From Oikopleura dioica (lineage: Eukaryota > Chordata > Appendicularia > Copelata > Oikopleuridae), in contig OU015566.1 of NCBI GenBank assembly GCA_907165135.1, positions 11,392,157 to 11,456,156 of the forward strand: a DNA stretch of 64,000 bases, in the 5' to 3' direction. The translations under genes were made by a program, and so were the position numbers. Below are positions 1-11,400 of this stretch, one piece after another. Below the pieces are notes generated by a model. It made no database searches. It saw only the letters and a program-made list of their open reading frames with translations, and was not told where the DNA came from. How positions within the stretch are numbered: the first letter of the stretch is position 1; every line of letters starts with the position of its first letter.

Positions 1-678
1 TCCAGAAAGGTCTTCAGGGTAGACATAAAACTCAACAGATCGATCTTGCGAGGTAAATTCTTGAAGAGCAAGTTTGTTTGGACAGTCACGGAAGGGATTT
101 GCTCGGTCGGCGTCGTCGCAGTAGGTCAAAGGGACAAACCAGGTATCGTACTCGTCAAGGAACTCCTTACCATTTCCAAGTACTTCCTGAGAATATTTTC
201 CGTTGGAAATGATCACAACAGTAGCCTCTTCGTCGGAATTTGAGTATGTTCGGAAGTGAGACTTCGCTTCGTTTAGTGCCAATCTCATGTCAACACCTAT
301 TGCAAAAAATAGTCAAAGTCATAAAATTGCTCGAAAACCTTGTCCAAGATAAGAAATTTCTTCGGCCACATTCTCCGCCAACAGCTCATCACTTGTGTAA
401 ACCTTGTTGTCTCCAACATACTCGAAGCTGTTGGAAAAAACGGAGATAGAGTATTTGTAGTTTGTGGCGCCTTGAGCGTCAATATTGGCGACAAGAGTTG
501 ATACGGTTCGTTTGACTAATGTAAAGTTGTAAAAGCCGTAAAATTGATGTATTTCCGGGCGTACCGTATGGAAGAAATTTATCGATGCAAATTGATGAGT
601 CGATTACAAATAGGACATGACGCGGCTTTTGCTCGGGACGAGCGGCTTTGCAATTGCCGTTTGACTGGATAACTTCAT
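1..678 (-). CDS. von Willebrand factor A domain protein (partial)
   Basis: Partial gene running off the left edge. Exons 565..678, 339..515 and 1..296 are separated by introns of 49 and 42 bp (516..564, 297..338) with GT-AG ends. The joined protein reads as a vWA domain: strand one with VLFVIDSS, then LPYVKRTVSTLV, the YKYSISVFSNSFEYV strand, the GQGVDMRLALNEA helix and TVVIISNGKYS. vWA domains bind matrix or ligands through a metal site (MIDAS). Here the DxSxS motif reads DSSIC and the usual Asp of the ITDG strand is Asn, so metal binding may be weakened or lost. The 5' exon is uncertain; a 47-bp intron upstream (679..725) with GT-AG ends is possible. It lies downstream of a collagen on the same strand, which would suit an extracellular matrix protein, but this is inference. 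Confidence 0.7.
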
Positions 679-1185
679 CTTTCAAGAGTCATTTTGATAT
701 TTTTCGGTAAATTGAACCTCTTTACAGTACTCATACGGTATCTAAGATAAAAATTCATGACTCTTTCCGAATGGAACTTCGATTGCTCTCTTCGCCCTGT
801 GTTTAGTAACAGCGTTCTTTGAACCCTTAATACTTATTAAATTCAATAAATTCAAGCCCTAAAACCCGTCCGATAATATCTCCAATGTTCCATGTCCAGG
901 CGTCTCCCGTCGCCAGCAGCGTCGTGAAAAAAGGAGCAAGTTTCATCTCAAGTGGCGAATTTGAGTTTTTCGCCGGTACTTGAACTCTCTCTCAATTTCG
1001 CTTTTAGCGAATTGACGAGCAGATTGATTAGCCATGGAATTATTAGGATCGTAATAAACAGCGTCGATAACCAACTGATTTACGATGTATTAAATTCACG
1101 TCCAAACTGCTCTGCTTGGAATTTTTGGCTTATTTATGATTGATTTTTTCCTTTATTTGCTGATCGATGTACTAAATTAAGGGAA
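679..1185. other. intergenic, little recognisable
   Basis: About 500 bp with no convincing reading frame. It may hold the 5' exons or promoter of the vWA gene. An acceptor-like sequence ending in cttag near 754 could delimit a very small upstream exon, but I cannot support it. Confidence 0.4.
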
Positions 1186-1770
1186 TGACGACTAGGTTCG
1201 TGAGGACTAGGTTCGTGTGACTAGGTTCGTGGTGGGTTCTGCCAGACTATTGAAATCGGCCTATATTTTGGGGCAGTAAGGGAAATGGGTTGATGACTAG
1301 GTTCGTGTGACTAGGTTCGTGAGATTTTAAAATTTAAATAGAAAAATTTTGGGGCAGTAAGGGAAATGGGTTGATGACTAGGTTCGTGTGACTAGGTTCG
1401 TGTGACTAGGTTCGTGAAATTTGAAAAATGAAAAAATGTGGGACTATATTTGCCAAATGAGGCCTCCACGAACCTTGTCTCACGAACCTAGTCTTCACGA
1501 ACCAAGTCTTCACGAACCTAGTCACACGAACCTAGTCATCAAGCCATTTCCTTTACTGCCCCAAAATTTTTTCTAATTAAAATTTCACGAACCTAGTCAC
1601 ACGAACCTAGTCATCAACCCATTTCCCTTACTGCCCCAAAATGGTGAAGATACAAAAAATACATATAAAAATCCAATTTTCACGAACCTATTCACACGAA
1701 CAATTTTTTCCGACATGGCACCCACGAACCTAGTTACACGAACCTAGTCCTCACGAACCTGGTCATCGGT
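1186..1770. repeat. foldback element built of 12-14 bp units
   Basis: A roughly 585-bp inverted structure. The left half holds about eight copies of a unit GACTAGGTTCGTG in groups of three, two and three. The right half holds about eleven reverse-complement copies (CACGAACCTAGTC), some degenerate. Between groups lies a second conserved block, GGGGCAGTAAGGGAAATGGG, present twice on the left and twice inverted on the right. The outermost groups of three units pair with each other, so the whole block is a nested palindrome. It looks like a non-autonomous foldback or MITE-type element. I found no transposase frame. Confidence 0.8.
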
Positions 1771-1885
1771 CTCCTAAATTAAATATCAAGATAAAATTCT
1801 GATTAACATTCAAAGCTTGCAGAGAGGCATCGCAAACCAAAAGATTTTATGAAATGACAATCTTTTTTAGGATAGGTATAGTAGT

Positions 1886-2185
1886 TTATTGCAGAAAAAA
1901 TCCGTCAGTCATAAGAGCAGTTAAATCTGTCCTCAACATAAAAATATCCTTATCCGTCGTTTCGCGGCAAAAATTTCCAAAATAGAGCAGCGACGAACTA
2001 TTGTGGAAACTGTCAGATGCCAGGACGCGATGAACTTTGACATTTTGCTGTTGAGTTGAAAGTAACGAGCATTCATCGTAGTACGTGAAGAGATACTCAC
2101 AGCACCGTGCGCTGGAGCGATTCTCCTCCTTGATTCCCTTTTTTCGATCACCGAGACAATTCTTCAGGCCGCGATGCCACAACAA
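1886..2185 (-). CDS. hypothetical Cys-containing ORF
   Basis: An open frame on the minus strand of up to about 95 residues, ending at a TAA near 1886, with six Cys, including CRET near the end, and a coding-like composition. No ATG opens it naturally, so it would need an upstream exon or be the last exon of a small gene between the collagen and the foldback element. No family is recognised. It may equally be chance. Confidence 0.22.
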   Translation of the reverse strand: MLWHRGLKNCLGDRKKGIKEENRSSARCCEYLFTYYDECSLLSTQQQNVKVHRVLASDSFHNSSSLLYFGNFCRETTDKDIFMLRTDLTALMTDGFFLQ

Positions 2186-2328
2186 GAATTTTCTGATGCT
2201 GTGTGGGCGCGGAAAAATGTTCCTTCGCCCGGAAATAATGAAAGGTTGAAATTATGTTCTAAAAGATTCGTTTAAATTTTGGGATCCGAATTTCATATTT
2301 ACCCATAATCGTTGTCAGTCCATTGCAT

Positions 2329-5300
2329 TTAGCCGTAGAAGCAGATGTCGCTGATACTGTAGCCGTATTTCTGAAAATAATTGTTAGAAAATTCTGTTAG
2401 CGATCGCTCAAAAAATAAGTCTGCGAAATTAGTTCTGAATATCAACTTACACCAGCGTTTTCGTCATTGATCTTAAAGTCGACAATTGGAAGGATATCGA
2501 CGTCTCTGGTGTTGAAGTCAACGATGACCTGACCATCGGAGCTCTTGCCCTAGATTTGAAGTTAGAAAAAGTAATCGAAATACAAGACTTACAGAGCAGG
2601 AGTCCTCTGCGATGGCGAATCGAGTTTCTTCTGGTGAATAGGTCACTTCGGTGTTGTCGTAAGACTTCATCGTCAGAGCGTTCGAGTAGTCCTGGGTAGT
2701 TTCGTCATACCATCCCACGGTGTTGTGGCAGGAAAGTGTGAACTTTTGCTCGGCCTTGGAGCTCAGTAGTCGCAAGAACTTGAACTGTGGCTCAGTGACA
2801 TTGTAACCGATCTAAAATAGAAGGTTTTTGGAAGATCGGAATTGAAATCATTACCACGCCGCCGCCTTGCTTGTACTCAGAGAACCAGCTGCCTGGATTC
2901 TCTCCGGTCCATTTTCGCTTTCGGACAGAGCTCATTTCAGGGCTGATGCACGTAACACCGGCCTTTTCCATGTCACACTCGACCTTGATGGCGTCGCGGT
3001 TGCTTCCGCCGTTAGGATCGATCCAGTATTCACCTGGAATAATTTTATCGAATGATTATTCATTTTGCTTTACCTGAAGGCTTCTCTGGGTGACAAAGAT
3101 GGAGATCTCTGCAAGATCGAGCAGGGTTCGTGATTGTACCCTGGGGTTCTTTCATCGTCTTAAAAGGGATTTTATCAACCAGTCGAGAATATCTATGATT
3201 ACCTGGAGCTCGTCCTTGAGAGACTCAAGAGAAGAGAAGATTTCATTGAGACCAGAGTCATGAGATCCGTAGTCGAGGTAAGACAAGTCAGAGCTATCAA
3301 TGATGTCCAAGTACATTGGTTCAAAGCCTTCAATGACATCTCGTCGCTTTCTTGCCTTCATTGAGTTAGGAGCGGGAGCCATGATGGGAGGGCTTGGGGG
3401 TCCGGGAGGACCAGGAGGACCAGGTCGACCAGGTTCACCCTTTGGACCAGTAGGACCTTGAGAACCCTTTGGTCCGAGAAGACCTTGAGGACCAGGGTTA
3501 CCCATGAGACCAGGAGGACCAGAATCACCAGCGTTACCGCGAGGTCCAGGCTCACCAGGCTCACCAATAGGACCCAAGTAACCTTGAGCACCTCGGTTAC
3601 CCTGGGGACCTTCGGGACCAGGAGGACCAGTAAGACCAGTAAGACCAGCGTGACCTTTGTCTCCTTTTGGTCCTGGCTCACCCTTCTGTCCAGCTGGACC
3701 GGGAAGACCAGCCATACCAGGAGCGCCATCGATACCAGGATCACCACGAGCACCGTCAAGACCATTCTTGCCAGGAAGACCTTGGGTTCCTTGAACACCA
3801 GCGGGACCAGCATCACCAGGTCGGCCAGTTTTTCCAGGGACACCAGGCTGTCCTTCAGGTCCGGTATCTCCCTTAGAGCCCTTCTCGCCTTCTTTGCCTT
3901 CGCGGCCCTGAGGACCAGGCTCACCACGATCACCAGGAACACCAGCTGGTCCAGGATCACCTCGATCACCCTTGACACCGAGTGGACCTCGAAGACCTTC
4001 TTGACCAGGCTCACCCTTGTTTCCATTGATACCAGGGGGACCAATTTGACCTTGGTCACCTTGATCTCCAGGTTGTCCAGGAGGACCGATTTGACCTTGC
4101 TCTCCTTGGTCACCAGGGGGACCTTGAGGACCAGCAGTACCTTGAGGGCCAGTTGCTCCGTCTTCTCCACGTGGGCCAACTTCTCCTTTTGGACCCATAG
4201 CACCGGGAATACCAGGAATACCAGCTGGGCCAGCTTCTCCTGGTTCACCCTTAGAGCCAGTTCGACCTTGAGGACCAGTGCTTCCAGGAGGACCTTGAGG
4301 TCCATCGGGACCCTTAGCACCTCTTGGACCAACTTTGCCAACAGGACCAGTAGGTCCAGCAGGACCTTGATCTCCAGGTTCACCTTTCAGTCCGCTAGCA
4401 CCAGGAAGACCCTGTCCACCAGGTGGACCTTGTTCGCCTTGATAACCTCGTTGACCTTGGTTACCCTTCTCGCCAATTGGACCTTGTGGACCAGGAATAC
4501 CAGGAGAACCATCACTTCCAGGAGCACCTTGCTTGCCAGGAGGGCCGACAACACCAGGGTTTCCAGATGGACCGGAGTCACCTTTGTCACCTTTGGGTCC
4601 TTGCACGCCAGGCTTTCCAGGGTCACCAGTGTCACCGGCTTCTCCGGGAGGACCTTGGGGACCAAGCTCTCCAGGCTCACCACGATCGCCAGGAAGACCA
4701 TCTCGTCCAGGTGGGCCAGGGATTCCAGGGCCACCAGGAATACCCTTCGCGCCAGCAGGTCCCATATCTCCAGAATTACCTCGAGGACCGGGAGGACCAG
4801 GTTCACCTTGCGAACCAGAAGGACCGCGAGGACCAATGCCACCTTGTCTGCCTTGCTCACCAGGAGGACCTTGTTCACCCTTTGATCCAGGAACACCAGC
4901 AGCGCCAGGCAAGCCGCGATCACCAGGGTTTCCTTGAATACCAGGCGATCCCATTGGACCAGATGGACCAGGAAGACCTCGGTCGCCCTTTGCACCAGGA
5001 ACACCACGATCTCCAGGGTCGCCTCGATCACCAGGCTCACCGATCTGACCAGGCTCACCAGGAATACCTTGTGGGCCCTTTTCACCAGTAGCACCAGCGG
5101 GACCGATGACACCTTGAGGACCCTGCTTTCCGATCTTTCCTTCGAAACCTTGTTCACCACGAACACCGGGATGTCCAGGGTTACCATTCTTTCCGGGAAG
5201 ACCAGGGGGTCCCTTTTCTCCGTGGAAGCCTTGCTCACCAGGAGGTCCAAGTGGGCCTTGCTTTCCAGGAAGACCAGGCGGACCTTCTTTGCCGGAGGTA

Positions 5301-8251
5301 CCCTTCTCGCCAGGTTGGCCGATTTCACCTCGACCACCTCGCTGTCCAGGCTTGCCTCGTCGACCACGTTCACCAGGTCGACCAGATTGTCCAGGGGGAC
5401 CACGAGAACCATCTTTGCCAGGTTCACCAATAGCACCAGGGGGACCAACGTTACCTTTGGCCCCTCGTTCACCTTGGAGACCAACTTGACCATTGATACC
5501 CATGTTACCCTTTTCTCCAGGAGATCCGACTGGACCAGGTTCGCCACGTGGTCCATCTCGACCCTTAGCACCTTCAGGACCTTCTTGACCTCGTTGACCG
5601 ATAGCACCTGGTGGGCCGGTTGATCCCTTTTGTCCAGCAGCTCCCTTTTCTCCGTCGTAACCTTGGTCACCCTTCTTACCATTGGCACCAGGATCACCAG
5701 CATCACCAACGTCACCCTTGACACCACGAGGGCCAGGATATCCAGGGGCACCAACATTACCAGGTGGACCAATGTCTCCCTTATTTCCAGGTTTTCCAAT
5801 AACACCGGGATGTCCAGGAAGTCCATCGGCACCGGGTTGTCCAGGAAGACCGGGAATACCAGTGGAACCCTTTGGTCCAGGGACACCCATCATACCCTGA
5901 GGACCAGGCTGGCCCATAACGCCAGGAGGACCAGGGGGACCGTGGGGACCATGTTCACCTTGAGGACCTTGAGCACCTTTGGATCCAGGTCGGCCGTTAT
6001 CACCAGGAAGACCAGGAGGACCTTGAATGCCCTGGAAACCTCGGATACCTTTAGGTCCAGCTGGGCCAGGTTCACCTTGAGGTCCGGGAAGACCAGTGTC
6101 ACCTTGTTCTCCACGTTCACCAGGCTCTCCAGTTTTACCTCGATCACCGGTTGGGCCTGGAGGACCTCGATGACCCTTTTCGCCAGGGACACCGGGATAT
6201 CCAGGAGTACCAGAAGTACCCTTGAGACCAGGAGGACCAGGAGCACCTCGAAGACCATTCTTTCCAGCACGACCTCGTCGACCAACCTGACCAGTTGGTC
6301 CAGGAATGCCAGGAAGGCCGGGATCTCCATATGGTCCAGGCTCGCCAGGAAGTCCTTGTTTGCCTTGCTTTCCAGGTGGACCCATTGGACCAGGGTTTCC
6401 AGTGAAACCAACTGGGCCAGGTGGACCTTGAAGCGCAAGTCGAGCTTGTTGAAGAGCCATTTGAGATTGGAGTTCTGCGCGAGCAGCAGCACCAGGTCCC
6501 TTGAGCTCATCAGGAGTAGGAAGTCGGAACGGGATCATGATATGAGTACCAGGGGCACCTTGAATACCCTGAGCACCGTCAAGACCATCACGACCATCAT
6601 TACCGGGTGGACCAGCTGGGCCCATCATACCAGGGGGACCTTGTGGGCCTGGAGGTCCACGAGCGCCACCACCTGATGGACTGACAGGACTTGCTGAATC
6701 GTAGTCGGGACTGGAGTCGGGAAGGTTAACAATAAGGCTATCGGAAGTTTTGGCTCCACTATCGCCATAGTTATTGTAGTTGTTGTCATAAGTGCCATAG
6801 TTGGAATTGTAGTTGTCATCATAATCGCCATCATCATAGTCACCATCATAACTGTCATAGTCGTCAGTAGATGGGACATATGCCTCACCAGTGCCAGAGT
6901 CGTATGCAGAGTCAGAGGATGATTGATCTTGGGGGAATGATTGCGAATCGATGGGTGCAACTCGTGCAGCCATGTTGCTATCATTGTCGCACTTGGTAGT
7001 GTACGATGGGTAGTCTCGGCAGAGATTATCCGTTGCCTTGACAGCAATCATGGGGTCGTCGTACATATCGAGCTGTTGAATGTCACCCTCGAAGACGGCG
7101 TCGTTGTTGAATCCGTTGCGACCAAAGTTGACGATACCTCGGGTTGAGATCTCGCCTGGTCTGGCGTTTCGGACCAGTCGACGGACATCTACCATTTGAC
7201 AATCGACAAAGAGCTCGGCGATTGACTCGTTTTCGCCAGCACCGAGGTAGACGCTCCATGCGACTTTGTGCCACTTGCCGTCGGCCAGTGACACTTGCCA
7301 TTGAGGATCGTCAGCGGAGCTGCCAGAGAACTCGTTGTTGATTCCATCGCGGTAGATGAGACGTGGGTTGTCGTCCACTTCAATCGCGAATTGAGTCAAT
7401 CCGGTCTCGTCCATCAAGGAGAAGAGGCTCATTGGAGAACCAGCTCGCTTCTTGTCCTTGACACGGACTGTGGCAAGGATGGAGAACTCGAGGGGAAAGC
7501 CATCGGGCCCAAAAACAGTGTCCGTCGGAACGCTGATCTGAGCCTTGCGCTTGATTTGGTAAGCAAGTCCATCAGGATTGTCGTTATTCTAAATAAAGAT
7601 ATCAAAATGAAAGCTTCTTGGATAGTTCTCAAGCGCGCAATGGAGAGGAAACGGTCATCCTGACGGTTTTGCCGTTATTGGACTCATTAATAATCGTAAA
7701 AGTGATGAGAGAGCCTAATGACTCTCATGTCTGAACTTGGGATTGATGGCCTAAGAAATGTTTATTTAGTCAAACGCAGCGTTTCAAACGCTACTTGATT
7801 TCAAAGTATCAATTAAATTCCTAAAGGTGCGTGAATTCTATTAAAAAGATCACACGAGGGAATTTCAAAATTTCTCGTGTAATAAAACTCTACGGAAAGA
7901 GTACCCTCTTTTCTTTTACTACCGAGCGATAAACCCTCATGAAAAGCCTTTTCAAGTCAAATTAACTCCCTCATAATCCTTTGCGCACTTGTTTAAATTT
8001 GCCCATTTGGCGTTTTGTCAGCGAAATCTCGCGTCAAATCAAAATTTGCTTTCTTACCTCGCCACAATAGTTTTCTCTTGAGGCTTTTATTCCGGTCTGA
8101 TAGGGAGTTTCTTGATCGTGAACAAGTCCAGTAGATCCCATTTGACAGGGTCTCGGTATGACGAGTCATAATCGTCTGCCGAAACACCGCCTTTGAGTCC
8201 TAGATGGACCAGTGTCCAGAGGATGCCGCGTTTCCATTTTACATCCGGCAT
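2329..8251 (-). CDS. Fibrillar collagen alpha chain, type V/XI-like
   Basis: Exons 8058..8251, 3203..7588, 3074..3158, 2855..3033, 2593..2811, 2451..2549 and 2329..2370 (stop 2329..2331). Order: signal peptide, laminin-G-like TSPN domain, acidic Tyr/Asp-rich variable region (about 6690..6940), short collagenous segment, a telopeptide-like linker with IMIPFRLP and QQARLALQ as in the V/XI chains, an uninterrupted Gly-X-Y helix of 337 triplets (about 3395..6427), a basic RKRRD site, and a C-propeptide (COLFI) with [29 protein letters not shown] and a final DICFYG. The chain would trimerise through COLFI and form heterotypic fibrils. A candidate cross-link lysine lies at helix residue 84 (GEKGHR). 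The long central exon lacks the many introns usual for these genes. Exon 1 is 194 nt and appears to carry a 1-base frameshift between 8091 and 8105. Confidence 0.93.
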
Positions 8252-10327
8252 TATCGTATACACATGATCCTAGGGGTAGGCCAGCGTGGACCGAAATGGG
8301 ATAGAAAATTATAATCTCAATTTGGTTCTCCTCTATGATTTCATCATTTATAAATTAAAGTTTTCTCAATATTTGTCCTTCAAACTTTTAAATTAAATAT
8401 TTTGAGAATTGAATTTTCTATCCCAATCTCTCGCTTAGCCCCTTTTTACTATGGAGCAGCGGCTTACCGGTAGACTTTTGACTGGTTGAGAAGTTGAACT
8501 TTTCCCCTCTCTCTTAAAGTTGGTCTATATCCAAAAATGAGGATCGAGGTGTTGCTCTTGTTTCTCAGCCAGTTCCTGTACGGAGATCGTAGCAAACTGA
8601 TCGCCGATAGCTCTACGTGGCGACTCTAGGGCGAGGGCATCCTTGATATAGCCCCATCGCGCGCATCACCTTGCGGGCACAGTCCAGCGCCCAAATACTC
8701 CAGCTTAATTATCACCAAAGCTCTAATAAGCTCGTTGACACCTTTGTACCAAAACTTTAAAAAGTTTTGAGCCTCTCGGACTTCCCAGGTTCATCTGTCG
8801 GATGTAAACACTTATCGATCATAAAATTGTCGATTCTTGTAAATCTTTCGTCTAGCAAAAATAATTCAATATTGGTAAACAAATTAAACAAGAACTCAAA
8901 CCAAAAGTTCATAGACCCATCGAACCATTCGATGAAATAGCCTAACGGAAACTCTTCAAGATGTTCATCAACCAGCTAAATTCATGCGTAACTTTTCTAC
9001 CTACCTACTTTCATAAGTCCTGCTAATCCAACCTTATTCTGTCTTTGCGAGAAAATTTCACCTTGTCAAAATTGCCCGGCGAGGAAAACAACTGGCGAAA
9101 TATCTGTGGCGTAAAGGCTTTCTGACATTGTCACCTGGTAAAAAGTTCAACGTGTTAAAAAGCTATCAACAAATATTTATATTTTGAAATCAACAGACTC
9201 ATTGTTGTCTTTGAAATTTCATAACTCGACTACAATTGATTGAGTTGTATTCAAGCGGCTCTTTCCTGGATAGCTGCAGTTGAACAATATACAGTCTCTC
9301 AAAATGCAGTGATATTGAATTGACCAGGCATTGATAGACCAAAGAGGTCTATTTCTGGGACAAGGGACAAATGAGTGAGAATGCGTTGTATCTAAACTCA
9401 TTCGGGTAAAAGTGAGTGAAGTGGCATTCAAGTGCAGTTCGATCAAATGAGAAAACACGGACAACAGAAAGCTTCTTTTTCGTAGAGTCCCTCTTTCTGT
9501 TTTTAGATTATATTTCGGGAATTCAACAACAAGTAACGATTAATACTTGTCAAGCCCATTTAATTTCCTTGGAAACTCGAATCTCATACCATCAATTGTT
9601 CAAAACAAAAGTCTCCTAGCCATGCTTCAGTGGAAAGCCGGGCGAAGTAATTATCTCACTAAAGTCTGAAAGAAAGGTTGAGCAAATAAAAGTAGATCTA
9701 ATTTGGTACTTATCTATCAGAATACTTTTCTTGACAACAACGGACTCTTCTTTGCCTATCATCCAAATAAAGAAATACAAATACAGAAAATAAAGAAGAA
9801 TACAAAACTACTCAAAACTTTCAGAATCATGGTAAATTAACTTTGAAGATGAGGCTATTACGCTATATTTGATATTCATCCAAAGTCAATCAAGCAGTTT
9901 ATGACGACAAATTTTTCCGGGAAGTCGCAAAAAAATTATTTGATGAACCAAGTTTTCAAAAAAAAAGTTCAGTTCTCAATCATTCCAGAATAAATTGAAG
10001 ATGATGACGTTTCATCACTCCTCATTCGAACGAGGGTTCTTAATTTGGTCGAGTGATTGATCTCTGTGCCGGCCGGATGGCGAGATCAAATATTTGTCAA
10101 CCTTGCCACGTGACACTCTAACCTTTTTCTACTTCCCGGTTCATGACCGTGCTACCCGAAAAAGATGAAATCTTCCTTGATTTCCACGTATATTTCGTGT
10201 CAATCTTCCATCTTGCATAATTGTTGATACGACCGTGGCTTATCGGCGAAAAATTATCAATGTTAATATTCCGAATTTTTCAAACGAGCAGAAGCGGACC
10301 TCGATTATTATCGAATAGTCCTACATA
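8252..10327. other. intergenic region, about 2 kb
   Basis: No convincing gene. Short frames at 9219..9464 and 9416..9619 overlap on opposite strands and resemble nothing. It presumably contains the collagen promoter on its left side and the upstream region of the sulfotransferase on its right. One small inverted repeat lies at 8291..8433. Confidence 0.5.
8291..8433. repeat. small foldback element, about 140 bp
   Basis: Two arms of about 28 bp, each containing TGGGATAGAAAATT or its complement, lie about 85 bp apart just upstream of the collagen start. The spacing and AT-rich centre suggest a MITE-like or stem-loop element. No target duplication is evident. Confidence 0.55.
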
Positions 10328-11320
10328 ATGAATTATGATAGCCCGTTCTTGATTTTAACTTTACTTTTACTTTGCTTACTGAGGATCGCGAGAATAGAAT
10401 TCACAGAAGAGAACATTGGAATCGCTTCTTTGATGAGTCTCAAAAAGTTAGAGAAATCAAAAACCGAGACGCTAAAATTTTACGACTTATCGAAGCCATT
10501 TTCAAAGGAAAATGAAGTCTTCGAAATTCAAGAAGCAAGACGAAAAAGAATTGAAACATTTTGCTCGGAAAAACGAAGCGACGATTTTCTACCTCAAGAT
10601 TCCTTACGTTTTACAAAAGTAGGAGGCTTCTTTTGCGCTCTCCAAGATGATAAATGGTTGAATACATTCTCCTTTCGTATTTCTCAAAAGATGCCCAAGT
10701 TTGAGTCAATTTACGAATTCACTACAGAGGACGTCCAAAATCCACCAGCGTATATAATGACCGAAGACCCTATCAAGCGATTTTTGAGATATTATCACGC
10801 AAATGCTCGATCATCAACGTATTCTGAAGCTTTAAGAATAGTAATAAATATTTATTTATAGCAAAAAGCCTTCAAAATTCATCCTTTCTGCGATAAAATG
10901 GAAATACTCAATCCTCATTCCTGATGGAATAAAGGTTTCTGTTGATTTGAGCATCGATGAATTCGCGAAGTTTTTTCTTCTGACTGCAAAATCGAATCAA
11001 ACTGAAATCCCTCTATCGCTCAAGAAGCAAGGTGAAAGAAATCGTTACCTTGATTTATTTACATTATTTCAGTCGACAAATGCCATATTTGCAGCACACA
11101 GCCAAAATTTCAAGCAAAAATTGAAACCGTGTCAGAAGATATGAAATTTCTGTACGATCAGTTCAATATTCCCGCTCCCCATCAAAAAGAAAAGGACGAG
11201 AAAAATTATATTGACCTGTATAAACCGAAACTGAGCACGTCTTTACTGAAAGAACTTTTAGAGTTTTACAAAGATGATTACTCTACGTTTGATTACAACG
11301 CAGATCAGTACCTAAAATAA
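10328..11320 (+). CDS. divergent carbohydrate sulfotransferase (type II membrane)
   Basis: Exons 10328..10818, 10862..11031 and 11073..11320, introns 43 and 41 bp, 302 residues. An N-terminal hydrophobic stretch (residues about 6-20, FLILTLLLLCLL) fits a Golgi signal anchor. The fold signs are those of the HNK-1/chondroitin-type sulfotransferases: a TKVGGFFC segment where the PAPS 5'-phosphate loop is expected, EDPIKRFLRYYHA where the 3'-phosphate motif RDPxxR..S is expected, HICSTQPKFQAKIETVSED matching the HxxxCxxC...IGKxETxxED region, and a C-terminal LLKELLEFYKDDYSTFDY. The PAPS-binding motifs are degenerate (Glu for Arg before the Asp-Pro), so activity is uncertain. Such enzymes sulfate glycans in the Golgi. 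It converges on the protease gene, 80 bp away. Confidence 0.65.
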
Positions 11321-11400
11321 ATTTCTCCCGAATAACTCGACTTGCAAAAGAAACGGATAATTAGCATGAGAAAGAAATGAAAATTTATTCAGAGTACTGA

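Noticed and set aside
1186-1770. GGTTCGTG units resembling a tRNA B box
   Set aside because: There is no A box, no cloverleaf and the units are mirrored; this is a repeat, not a tRNA cluster.
3358-6676. Long open frames on both strands across the collagen helix
   Set aside because: They are shadows caused by the repetitive Gly-X-Y codons; only one frame gives the regular triplet helix and continues into the TSPN and COLFI domains.
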